From Burkholderiales bacterium (lineage in GTDB: Bacteria; Pseudomonadota; Gammaproteobacteria; Burkholderiales; Burkholderiaceae): a stretch of DNA of 7,393 nucleotides. The first letter of the stretch is position 1. Every line of letters begins with the position of its first letter. The translations under genes were made by a program, and so were the position numbers. The notes beneath the pieces were generated by a model, which saw only the letters and a program-made list of their open reading frames with translations, was not told where the DNA came from and ran no database searches. This document shows, piece after piece, positions 1 through 6,884 of the stretch. Location of the stretch: positions 1-7,393 of the forward strand of contig CAHJWV010000443.1 of NCBI GenBank assembly GCA_903643055.1, read 5' to 3'.

Positions 1-534
1 GGCATCGGGCGTGCCTCGGCCCACCAGCTTCTTGATCTTGGCGTCGAGCTTGAGCACCTTGGTCAGCGTCTCGGTGTCCAGGCGCAGCATCTCGTCGCTC
101 CAGGCCGTGAGCGTTTCCAGCAGCTCTGCCGTCTGGCGCATGCGCAGCTTGGCTTCGGCCGGCTCGCGGCTGATCGCCGGATCGTTCAGCAATTCATTCA
201 GCACCTCGATCGTCGGCGCGATCTCGCGGCGCTGGCGCTCGCGAATCACGGTGCGAAACAGCTCCCAGACCTGGGTCGAAGTTTCGAAATGGTCACGCCG
301 GTCACCGGCGAGGTGAACCAGCTTGACGAGATTCCAGCCCTGCAACTCGCGGATGCTGTTGCTGACGTTCGAGCGCGCCACGCTCAAGGTTTCGGTGATT
401 TCTTCGGCGTGCATCGGCCGGCCGGTGATGAACAGCAACGCGTGGATCTGCGCGACGGTGCGGTTGACACCCCAGCGGGTGCCCATTTCGCCCCAGTGCA
501 ACACGAAGCGCGAGAGGGTCGGTGAGAGTTCCAT
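1..534 (-). CDS. GbsR/MarR-family transcriptional regulator (3' end outside window)
   Basis: Translation from the ATG at 534 runs open for 178 codons to the window edge, so the C-terminus is missing, though the family is usually about this long and little may be lost. It begins MELSPTLSRFVLHWGEMG. Residues 20-40 (WGVNRTVAQIHALLFITGRP) match the opening of the COG1510 GbsR-like winged-helix domain; helix-turn-helix about 43-64 (EEITETLSVARSNVSNSIREL) and wing about 66-84 follow, then a helical dimerisation region rich in Arg/Glu. It should be a cytoplasmic dimeric DNA-binding protein. It is transcribed away from the secretion operon, and a large palindrome sits 17 bp before its start, so autorepression is likely and control of the neighbouring operon possible. 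The glycine-betaine role of Bacillus GbsR should not be transferred. No Shine-Dalgarno sequence is visible. Family assignment is firm; effector and targets are unknown. Confidence 0.9.
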   Translation of the reverse strand, partial: MELSPTLSRFVLHWGEMGTRWGVNRTVAQIHALLFITGRPMHAEEITETLSVARSNVSNSIRELQGWNLVKLVHLAGDRRDHFETSTQVWELFRTVIRERQRREIAPTIEVLNELLNDPAISREPAEAKLRMRQTAELLETLTAWSDEMLRLDTETLTKVLKLDAKIKKLVGRGTPDA

Positions 535-540
535 GGCCTG

Positions 541-569
541 ATTCTGGTTTTGCCGATAATTTCTGTCAA
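541..569 (-). promoter_or_regulatory. sigma70-type promoter of the regulator gene
   Basis: On the minus strand a perfect -35 hexamer TTGACA (569-564) is followed by a 17-bp spacer and a 4/6 -10 hexamer CAGAAT (546-541). Counting seven bases from the -10 puts transcription start at about 534, the A of the regulator's ATG, so the mRNA may be leaderless. The -35 lies inside the palindrome at 551-586, so a bound repressor would exclude polymerase. Seen directly: hexamers and spacing; start site and repression are inferred. Confidence 0.6.
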
Positions 570-586
570 TACAGAAATCATCGGCA
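551..586. promoter_or_regulatory. 36-bp near-perfect palindrome, probable operator
   Basis: The arms are TGCCGAT plus ATTTCTGT on the left and ACAGAAAT plus ATCGGCA on the right, around a CAAT centre. The inner 8-bp arms (559-566 and 571-578) and the outer arms (551-557 and 580-586) pair fully; only 558/579 (A/C) fails. The site is A/T-rich against GC-rich surroundings, covers the -35 of the minus-strand promoter and lies 17 bp before the regulator ATG. Size and symmetry fit a dimeric winged-helix regulator, most simply the adjacent GbsR/MarR protein. It could also form a hairpin in RNA, but no U-tract follows on either strand, so a terminator is unlikely. Confidence 0.75.
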
Positions 587-764
587 GCGCTGATTTGCCT
601 GTTAGCCACCGCTTCGGCAGCCCATACGGCGCCCTCGTCCGCAACGGCAATCCCACTCCGCTTGCCATCTGTGACGCATTTCACATTTAGGGTGAGTCGC
701 TTCGCTCAACTCCCGCGGGGCCTTGCCGAAATTGGCACATGTTCAAGTCGCTCAGGGTTCTGCC
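587..764 (+). promoter_or_regulatory. Upstream region of the secretion operon, no convincing promoter
   Basis: This is the non-coding stretch between the palindrome and the first plus-strand gene. A promoter for the operon is expected here, but no good -35/-10 pair was found: TTGCCA at 662-667 has no acceptable -10 at 16-18 bp. A small imperfect dyad TGCC-N6-GGCA lies at 724-737 and shares its TGCCGA start with the large palindrome, so it might be a weak secondary site. A plausible ribosome-binding AGGG lies at 754-757, seven bases before the ATG at 765. Confidence 0.3.
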
Positions 765-917
765 ATGACCACACTTTTGATCGGTATTGCGGTGTTGTTC
801 CAGGGCGCGATGGTTCTGACCATCGCGAGCCGCGCTCGCCGGCTGACAACCGCCGCCCGTGAACGTGAAGCCTCGTTCCAGCTGATGGCCTACCGCGGGG
901 GCCAGCGCAACACCTGA
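765..917 (+). CDS. Small single-helix membrane protein, 50 aa
   Basis: I do not recognise a family. The ATG at 765 is preferred over an in-frame TTG at 723 because AGGG lies seven bases before it and the resulting protein begins directly with a membrane helix. Residues 4-20 (LLIGIAVLFQGAMVLTI) form one hydrophobic segment; a basic stretch follows (SRARRLTTAARERE), which by the positive-inside rule puts the C-terminus in the cytoplasm. The stop overlaps the start of the GAF-HlyD gene by one base (TGATG), a sign of translational coupling and of a shared job. It may be a small subunit stabilising the membrane complex. As a peptide encoded next to a PqqD/protease machine it could alternatively be a substrate, but the membrane helix and lack of a double-Gly-type leader make that less likely. 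It could also be a non-functional leader frame. Confidence 0.6.
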   Translation: MTTLLIGIAVLFQGAMVLTIASRARRLTTAAREREASFQLMAYRGGQRNT

Positions 918-2710
918 TGTCTGCCCTCCACCCACCCACCTCGGCGGCGCAGGCCTCCGTTCAGCTGCGCGACAAAGTCAACGCGTGGCTGGTGAGCCAT
1001 TGCGCCAGCGCGCAAGGCGTGCTTCAGGGCGCGGTGCTCATTCGTGGCAGCCAGGGCGTGAAGATGATCGCCTGCCACCCGACCGGAATTCCCGTGCCCG
1101 CCTGGCTGGCCAAGAGCGCCTCGGCCGCCGTCGCACGGCGCGAGCGCATGGTCGTCAAGCGCGCCACCGAAGGCGGCCCAACGCAGCATGTGACGGCCAA
1201 CCCGCTGGTGATCGAAGGCATGGTGGTCGGCGCCGCGGTGATCGTCTGCGACCGCGCGCCGGGCGACGCCGAATGTGCCGCGCTCGATGCCAGCGCCGTG
1301 ACCTTCAGCCTGCAGCCCGGCCCGGCCCAAGCATCCGCGGCGCGGCCCGGCCATTCCCAGCATGTGCTGGAGATGCTGCACAAGGTGTCGGTGTGCAAGA
1401 GCCTGGAAGACGCCAGCGCGCTGTTGTCGACCCGGCTGGCCGCCGAACTCGGTTGCGACCGCGTCAGCCTCGGGCTGCGCCGTCGTCAGCAAACCCGCTT
1501 GATCGGCAGCTCCGATGGCTGGGAAAGCGAACCGTCGGGCCTGTCGGCCGATGTGTGCAGCGCGATGGACGAAGCGATGGATGGCGGCGAGACCGTCGTC
1601 TACCCGCCACCGCCCGGCCGCTCGAACTGGCTCGTGGCTGCCCATGCGCACTTGAGTGAAAAGCGCGAGACCCGTGCAATCTGCACTCTGCCGTTGATCG
1701 CCAACGGGCAGGCGCTGGGCGCGCTGCTCGCCGAGCGCCGCGCCGGCCACCCGTTCCTGGCCGATGAAGTCAGTGGGCTGGAAATGCTGGCGCGCGCGAT
1801 CGCGCCCTGGGTCGCCCAGCGCCAGCAACTGGAAATGCCGTGGCGCGAGCGGGCCCGGCAATCGCTGTCGACCTGGGCCGCGGCGCACGATCAAGGCCGG
1901 CATCGCCTGGCGGCGGCCGCTGGCGTGGCGGCACTTGCCGCGTTGATGCTGTGGCCGGTGGACCAGGAGGTCAGCGCACCAGTCAAGCTCGAAGGTTCGG
2001 AGCAACGCATCGTCACTTCGCCGGCCGACAACTACTTGCAAAAGGTGCTGGTGCGCCCCGGCGACGTGGTCAAGGCCGGGCAGCTGCTGCTCGAATTTGC
2101 CTCTGAAGATTTGCGCGTCGAGCGCCAGCGCCTGAGCGCCGAACTCGCCGGCAACGACGCGGCGGTGGGTGATGCGATGGCGCGGCAAGACATGAGCACG
2201 CTCGCGCTGAAGATGGCGAAAATGAATGAAGACAAGGCCCAGCTCGCGCTGCTCGATCAGCGGCTGGCCAAAGCCCGTGTCACCGCGCCGTTCGATGCCG
2301 TCGTGATCCAGGGCGACCTGAGCAACGCCTTGGGTGCGCCGACCAAGAAAGGCGATGCGCTGATGACGCTGGCACCGGTCGGCGACTTCCACGCGATCGT
2401 CGAAGTCGACGACAGCGACATCGCTGAAATCCACCTCGGCCAGGCCGGCTCGATGGTGCTGACGGCGCTGCCGAACCTGACCTTGCCGATGAGCGTCAAG
2501 CGCATCACGCCGCTGGCCGCGGTGGCGCAAGGCCGCAGCTTCTTCGAGGTGGAAGTCGAACTGGCCCATGCCGAGGGCGCACCGCACGAGCTGCGACCCG
2601 GCATGCGCGGCTTTGCGCGGTTAGAGACGCCGCGCCGCGCGCTTGGCAGCGTCTGGCTGCAACAGGCCGGCCGTCGCCTGCGCCTGGCCTGGTGGCGCTG
2701 GGTCGCGTGA
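917..2710 (+). CDS. GAF domain-containing HlyD-family membrane fusion protein
   Basis: This 597-residue protein joins a cytoplasmic sensor-like part to a periplasmic adaptor. Residues 1-145 are a divergent N-terminal region, perhaps a second degraded GAF-like fold. Residues about 149-300 form a GAF domain (HVLEMLHKVSVCKSLEDA to LARAIAPWVAQ, including CTLPLIANGQALGALLAER). One membrane helix spans about 331-347 (LAAAAGVAALAALMLW), preceded by His/Arg. The periplasmic part has a biotinyl-lipoyl-like barrel split in two: first half around RPGD at 380-383, second half around VTAPFDA at 455-461, separated by a short helical hairpin of about 54 residues, then a beta-barrel region. The hairpin has no R-x3-L-x6-S TolC-docking motif. 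The start is fixed by the TGATG overlap with the small upstream gene. HlyD proteins link inner-membrane transporters to outer-membrane channels; the GAF fusion suggests ligand-controlled assembly, which is inference. The domain calls are secure. Confidence 0.93.
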   Translation: MSALHPPTSAAQASVQLRDKVNAWLVSHCASAQGVLQGAVLIRGSQGVKMIACHPTGIPVPAWLAKSASAAVARRERMVVKRATEGGPTQHVTANPLVIEGMVVGAAVIVCDRAPGDAECAALDASAVTFSLQPGPAQASAARPGHSQHVLEMLHKVSVCKSLEDASALLSTRLAAELGCDRVSLGLRRRQQTRLIGSSDGWESEPSGLSADVCSAMDEAMDGGETVVYPPPPGRSNWLVAAHAHLSEKRETRAICTLPLIANGQALGALLAERRAGHPFLADEVSGLEMLARAIAPWVAQRQQLEMPWRERARQSLSTWAAAHDQGRHRLAAAAGVAALAALMLWPVDQEVSAPVKLEGSEQRIVTSPADNYLQKVLVRPGDVVKAGQLLLEFASEDLRVERQRLSAELAGNDAAVGDAMARQDMSTLALKMAKMNEDKAQLALLDQRLAKARVTAPFDAVVIQGDLSNALGAPTKKGDALMTLAPVGDFHAIVEVDDSDIAEIHLGQAGSMVLTALPNLTLPMSVKRITPLAAVAQGRSFFEVEVELAHAEGAPHELRPGMRGFARLETPRRALGSVWLQQAGRRLRLAWWRWVA

Positions 2711-2734
2711 TGCACCGCGTGATGCACCGCGTGA
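2705..2734 (+). repeat. 12-bp tandem repeat, 2.5 copies, at a gene junction
   Basis: The unit GCGTGATGCACC occurs at 2705-2716 and 2717-2728, followed by a partial GCGTGA at 2729-2734. Each unit carries a TGA in the frame of the upstream gene, giving three in-frame stops at 2708, 2720 and 2732, and the two full units each carry a TGATG stop/start. It looks like a slipped-strand or duplication product of the stop region and could vary in copy number between strains. Confidence 0.85.
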
Positions 2735-2748
2735 GGGAAGCCCTGTGA
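2710..2748 (+). other. 12-codon mini reading frame bridging two genes
   Basis: An ATG at 2710 overlaps the stop of the GAF-HlyD gene (TGATG) and opens a frame reading MHRVMHRVREAL that stops at 2746-2748, where its TGA overlaps the ATG of the M50 protease gene, again as TGATG. Ribosomes could re-initiate here and be handed on to the next gene. The peptide is unlikely to have its own function. It may simply be a chance product of the repeat. Confidence 0.3.
2733..2738 (+). promoter_or_regulatory. Ribosome-binding site of the M50 protease gene
   Basis: GAGGGA lies nine bases before the ATG at 2748. It is the clearest Shine-Dalgarno sequence in the operon and selects 2748 over the in-frame upstream TTG at 2643, which would place 35 extra residues inside the preceding gene. 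It also means this gene need not depend wholly on coupling. Confidence 0.6.
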
Positions 2749-4895
2749 TGGAGTCGATCGAAGACCCGATGTGGTACCGGGTCGCGCGGCTGCGGCCACG
2801 GCTGCGGCTGCGCATTCGTGTGCAACGCCGCGTGATGCGCGGCGAGGTCTGGTACGTGCTGATCGATGACGAGCGGCGCCGCTTTCACCGCGTCGACGCG
2901 GTCGCCTATCAACTGGTCGGCCGGCTTGACGGCAGCATCAGCGTCGACGCCGCCTGGCGCGCCTTGCATCAACGCCTGGGCGACAAGGCGCCGACGCAAA
3001 GCGAAGCGCTGCGCATGCTGACGCAACTGAGTGATGCCGAGCTGCTGACGGTGCATGCCGATGCCGATGCTGACGCGATGCTGAAGCGGCGGCGCGAGCG
3101 CAAGCGCGGCCTGCGTGCCGCGGTGGGCAACCCACTGTCGTTCAAGGTACCGCTGGTCGACCCGAGCGCGCTGCTGCAACGCGTGTTGCCGGCCACCCGG
3201 TGGCTGTTCAGCGGCACGGGCCTGTTGCTGTGGCTGGCGCTGGTCGGTGCGGCCTCGGTGCTTGCGCTGATGCACGGGCCCGAGCTGCAGCTGTCGATCT
3301 CGCAGCAGGCACGCTCGGCGGGCTTCCTGTTCCAGATGTGGGCGCTTTACCCGCTGGTCAAGCTCGTTCACGAGGCCTGCCATGCGCTGGCGGTGCGTCG
3401 TTGGGGTGGCGAAGTGCATGAGGTCGGCATCAACCTGGTGATGTTCAACCCGCTGCCTTATGTCGACGCCTCCGCAGCCAATGGCTTTCCGCAGCGCCAC
3501 TGGCGCATGGCGGTCAGCGCCGCCGGCGTGATGGCCGAACTGGCGATCGCCGCCATCGCGCTCTTCTTGTGGAATGCCAGCAATTCGGCCACGGTGCAGA
3601 CCGCCGCGCTCGCGGTGATCGCCGCCTGCGGCGTATCGACCTTGCTGTTCAACGCCAACCCGTTGGCGCGATTCGACGGCTACTACCTGATGTGCGACGC
3701 ACTCGATCTGCCGAACCTGCAGCCGCGCGGCCGCGCGATGCTGGCGCATTTCGCGCAACGCCTGATCGGTGTGGCGCGCGCCGACGCGATGCCCGAAACC
3801 TCGCGCCGCGAGGCCTGGATCGTCACCAGCTATGCCGTGCTGTCGTGGCTGTACCAGCTGCTCGTGATCGTGACCATCTGCTATTGGCTGTACCAGCCGT
3901 ATGCGCTGATTGCGATCGGCCTGCTGCTGTTCAGCGGCTGGTCGCTGATCGCAAGCCCGGTGCTGCGCGCTGCCGGCAGCCTGATGTCCGACAGCCGCTT
4001 CAACGGCCGGCGCCTGCGCGTGTTGGCCACCACCGGCGGCGTGCTGCTGGTCGCCGTGCTGGCTTTGTTCGTCGTGCCTGCGCCGTCGTTCACCGTCCAG
4101 CAAGGCGTGGTGTGGACGCCGGCCGAAGCCACCGTGCGCGCCGAAGCGCCCGGCGAGCTGGTGTCTTTGTTCGTGTCGCCCAACCGCCGTGTCGAGCCGA
4201 ACCAGGCGATCGCCACGCTCGACAACCTGGAGCTGCGCAGCGAGCGCGAGACCGCGCAGGCCAAATGGCAGCAGCTCGACATCCAGTACTTCAACGCGAT
4301 GCTCGGCGAACCGCTCGAAGCGCGGCGCCTCGGGCTGGAGCGCGATGCGGTGGGCGTCAACCTGAGCCGGCTCGATCAACAGCTCGGCGCGATGACGGTG
4401 CAGGCGCCGCGTGCCGGCCAATGGATCGTGCCGAAAGACACCGCTCAGCCAGGCCATTACTACCGGCGTGGCGATGAGGTGGGCTACATCCTTTCCGATG
4501 AGCCGACGATGCTGGTCAAGGTGGCGCTGACCGAAGCGCAGGCCGCATTGATGCGCGAACACGCAAGCCAGGTCACGGTGCGCCTGGCCGCCGCGCCGCA
4601 GGACGAACTGCCTGCCACGCTGGACCGCGAGACGCCGAGCGTCACCCGCACCTTGCCCAGTGCCGTGCTCGGCAGCACGGCCGGCGGGCCGATCGCCACC
4701 GACCCCGACGACAGCACCGGCCGCAAGACGCTGGCCTCGGTCGTCATGGTCGACGTGCGCGTGCCAGGCCACCGCACCGAGCTGATCGGCGCGCGGGCCT
4801 GGGTGCGCATCGATCACCAACGCGAGCCGCTGGCCCGCCAATGGGGCCGCGTGCTGCAGCAGGCATTTCTGTCGCGCCTCGCGGCGCTGACGTGA
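2748..4895 (+). CDS. PqqD-like / M50 metalloprotease / HlyD-like fusion protein
   Basis: This 715-residue membrane protein resembles the group annotated as putative peptide zinc metalloproteases. Residues about 8-105 are PqqD-like (GRLDGSISVDAAW around D61-G62, then MLTQLSDAELL), the fold that binds leader peptides in RiPP pathways. Membrane helices lie near 152-175, 192-214, 254-275, 282-303, 357-380, 383-405 and 425-446. The zinc site is intact: HEACH at 208-212 (HExxH) and a third ligand in RFDGYY, D310; NPLPYVD at 234-240 is the family's central motif. After the last helix comes a periplasmic adaptor-like part: barrel halves around 463-490 and 549-582, a hairpin of about 57 residues between them, and a C-terminal beta region to 715. 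No R-x3-L-x6-S tip motif is present. The gene overlaps the SecA-like gene by four bases. Likely role: bind, cut and pass on a peptide or protein at the inner membrane. Architecture is secure; the substrate is unknown. Confidence 0.92.
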   Translation: MESIEDPMWYRVARLRPRLRLRIRVQRRVMRGEVWYVLIDDERRRFHRVDAVAYQLVGRLDGSISVDAAWRALHQRLGDKAPTQSEALRMLTQLSDAELLTVHADADADAMLKRRRERKRGLRAAVGNPLSFKVPLVDPSALLQRVLPATRWLFSGTGLLLWLALVGAASVLALMHGPELQLSISQQARSAGFLFQMWALYPLVKLVHEACHALAVRRWGGEVHEVGINLVMFNPLPYVDASAANGFPQRHWRMAVSAAGVMAELAIAAIALFLWNASNSATVQTAALAVIAACGVSTLLFNANPLARFDGYYLMCDALDLPNLQPRGRAMLAHFAQRLIGVARADAMPETSRREAWIVTSYAVLSWLYQLLVIVTICYWLYQPYALIAIGLLLFSGWSLIASPVLRAAGSLMSDSRFNGRRLRVLATTGGVLLVAVLALFVVPAPSFTVQQGVVWTPAEATVRAEAPGELVSLFVSPNRRVEPNQAIATLDNLELRSERETAQAKWQQLDIQYFNAMLGEPLEARRLGLERDAVGVNLSRLDQQLGAMTVQAPRAGQWIVPKDTAQPGHYYRRGDEVGYILSDEPTMLVKVALTEAQAALMREHASQVTVRLAAAPQDELPATLDRETPSVTRTLPSAVLGSTAGGPIATDPDDSTGRKTLASVVMVDVRVPGHRTELIGARAWVRIDHQREPLARQWGRVLQQAFLSRLAALT

Positions 4896-6871
4896 ACCTG
4901 CCGCGGCCGGGGCCGCGGCACGGCGCGTATCCACAGCGCCATGCCATCCCCAGCTCACTGTGGAGCGACCTGGCCGACCGCCTCGGCAACCGGCTGACGC
5001 GCCTGGGTGGCAGCGACGCGCGGCACAAGCGGCGCTTTCTCGCCGCGTTGAAATTCAGTGCCGCCGGTACAGTGCAAGCGGCCCATGCTCACGAGACCGA
5101 AGACGATTCGGCCGCTGGCCGGCATCTGAAAACACAGGCGACCGTCGCCGCACAGCGCCTCGCCCGCGATGGCTTCACGCCGGAAAGCATGGCCTGCGGC
5201 CAGCAAGCGGCTGCCGCGGCGATCACCGCCACGCTCGGCCACCAGCCTTATCTCAGCCAGCACCTCGCGGCCTTCGAGCTGCTCAACGGCCGGCTGGTCG
5301 AGATGGACACCGGCGAGGGCAAGTCGCTGGCGATCCTGCTGGCCGCCGCCACGGCCGCGCTGGCGCGCGTGCCGACCCACGTCATCACCTCCAACGAATA
5401 CCTCGCCGTGCGAGATGCCGAGGCCGCGCAACGCGTGCTGGGTGCGCTCGGGCTGCGTGCCAGCGCGATCCGCAATGCGATGACTGCGACCGAGCGGCGC
5501 GAGGCCTATGCCTGCGACGTGGTCTATGCCACCGCGCAGGAGATCGGCTTCGACTGCATGCGCGATCGCCAGCAGATCGACGCCGCCCGCCGCAGCGCGC
5601 CCTCTTCGGCACCACCGATGCTCGTGCTGCGCGGCCTGTGCCTGGCGCTGGTCGATGAAGCCGACAGCGTGCTGCTCGACCATGCGCAAACGCCGCTGGT
5701 CTTGGCCGAATCGAGCAACGAGGGCTTGCCGGTGGCCACCGCGCAAGCGGCCTGGCGCTTCGTGGCCGGGCTGCGGGCAGGCGCCGATTACCAGCTCGAT
5801 CTGCAAGACCGCCGCGTCGACATCGAGCCTGCGGTGATGAAGCGCCTGCCGCATGAACTCACGACACTCGGCGACCCCCGCGTGCAGGCCGCGGCATTGC
5901 GTGACGCGTTGACGGCCCGCCATGCGCTGCAGCCGGATGTGCATTACCTCGTCGAAGACGGCGATGTCGTGCTGCTCGATCAGAACACCGGCCGCAAGCT
6001 GCCCGGCACGGTGTGGTCGCGCGGGCTGCAACAGATGGTGCACATCAAGGAAGGGCTGGCCGCGCCCCGCGCCACCCGCACCGCGATGCAGATCACCTTG
6101 CAGACGTTGCTCAGCCGCTACCTGCTGCTGGCGGGCATCAGCGGCACGCTCAGCGAATCGCGCGCGGCGCTGTGGTTCTTTTACCGGTTGGCGGTGCGCC
6201 GCATCGAGCCGCGCCTGCCCAGCCAGCGGCGGCAGCTCGGCGTGCGTTTGTATGCGCACCGCACCCAGCAGCTCACCGCGGTCGCGGCACGTGCGCAAGC
6301 GCTGGCCGCGCAAGGCCGCGCGGTGCTGGTCGGCACCGACAGCGTCGCCGCGGCCGATCAGATCTCTAACGCGTTGAAAGCACGCAACATCGCCCACTGC
6401 CTGTTGACCGCGCGCGACGATCGCAGCGAAGCCGCGTTGATCGCTGCCGCCGGCTTGCCCGGCACCATCACGGTATCGACCCACATGGCCGGGCGCGGCA
6501 CCGACATCGCGCTGCCGCCCGCCACGCTGGCCGCCGGCGGGCTGCATGTGATCTCGTGCGCGCAGAACGGCTCGGCCCGCATCGACCGCCAGCTCTTCGG
6601 CCGTGCCGCCCGCAATGGCCGGCCCGGCTCCTGCGAAACCATTCTTTCGCTCGAAGACCCCGCTTATCCGGTTCTTTTGCCTGCATTTCTGCTTACAGCG
6701 CTGCGCTGCGCATCCGATAAGAAAGGCAACACCCCGTCTTGGCTGGCGAAAGGTGTGTGCGGGCTGGTGCACGGGCTGCGAGCATGGAGTGAATTCCTGC
6801 GCAGCTACCAGCTGGTACGACACGATCGGCTGGTCAGGGCCTCCCTGGTCTTTGCTTCTCCTTCGGAATAA
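4892..6871 (+). CDS. Divergent SecA-like ATPase lacking the C-terminal scaffold
   Basis: The GTG at 4892, overlapping the previous stop as GTGA, gives 659 residues; an in-frame ATG at 4841 would lie inside the upstream gene. SecA motor motifs appear in order: QHLAAFELLNGRLVEMDTGE with Walker A lysine K144 (TGEGKS, usually TGEGKT); HVITSNEYLAVRDAE; VDEADS at 254-259, with ATPase D255/E256, followed by AQTPLVL; TGR at 366-368 and a GLQQMVHIKEG block matching GLHQA-EAKE; AGISGT near 412-417 for GMTGT; MAGRGTDI at 532-539; DRQLFGRAARNGRPGS from 565, with finger-type arginines R571 and R574. The ATPase therefore looks active. The segment between VDEAD and TGR, where SecA holds its preprotein-binding domain, is about fifty residues shorter than usual. 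Only some 75 residues follow motor domain 2, so the helical scaffold, wing, two-helix finger and zinc tail of housekeeping SecA (about 900 aa) are missing. It is an accessory paralogue, not the essential secA. Its placement suggests it powers this system. Confidence 0.93.
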   Translation: MNLPRPGPRHGAYPQRHAIPSSLWSDLADRLGNRLTRLGGSDARHKRRFLAALKFSAAGTVQAAHAHETEDDSAAGRHLKTQATVAAQRLARDGFTPESMACGQQAAAAAITATLGHQPYLSQHLAAFELLNGRLVEMDTGEGKSLAILLAAATAALARVPTHVITSNEYLAVRDAEAAQRVLGALGLRASAIRNAMTATERREAYACDVVYATAQEIGFDCMRDRQQIDAARRSAPSSAPPMLVLRGLCLALVDEADSVLLDHAQTPLVLAESSNEGLPVATAQAAWRFVAGLRAGADYQLDLQDRRVDIEPAVMKRLPHELTTLGDPRVQAAALRDALTARHALQPDVHYLVEDGDVVLLDQNTGRKLPGTVWSRGLQQMVHIKEGLAAPRATRTAMQITLQTLLSRYLLLAGISGTLSESRAALWFFYRLAVRRIEPRLPSQRRQLGVRLYAHRTQQLTAVAARAQALAAQGRAVLVGTDSVAAADQISNALKARNIAHCLLTARDDRSEAALIAAAGLPGTITVSTHMAGRGTDIALPPATLAAGGLHVISCAQNGSARIDRQLFGRAARNGRPGSCETILSLEDPAYPVLLPAFLLTALRCASDKKGNTPSWLAKGVCGLVHGLRAWSEFLRSYQLVRHDRLVRASLVFASPSE

Positions 6872-6884
6872 CCAGCGAACCGAC

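Noticed and set aside
289..525. Plus-strand open frames over the first 540 bases
   Set aside because: They are antisense to the GbsR/MarR coding sequence, which has recognisable winged-helix residues and its own promoter.
551..586. Palindrome as a transcription terminator
   Set aside because: It lies between divergent gene starts, no run of T follows either arm, and it overlaps a promoter.
662..690. TTGCCA as a -35 for the plus-strand operon
   Set aside because: No sequence close to TATAAT occurs 16-18 bp downstream, so it was not called as a promoter.
732..747. Possible sigma54 promoter starting TTGGCAC
   Set aside because: The -24-like TGGCAC is present but the required GC of the -12 element (TTGC) is absent at the correct spacing.
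4841..4891. Upstream ATG start for the SecA-like gene
   Set aside because: It would extend 17 codons into the preceding gene without a ribosome-binding site; the GTGA overlap at 4892 is the usual arrangement.
890..4958. Long minus-strand open frames (565 and 817 codons at 890-2587 and 2505-4958)
   Set aside because: They lie antisense to genes with clear domain motifs, and their His/Gln/Arg/Gly-rich composition is typical of shadow frames in GC-rich coding DNA.
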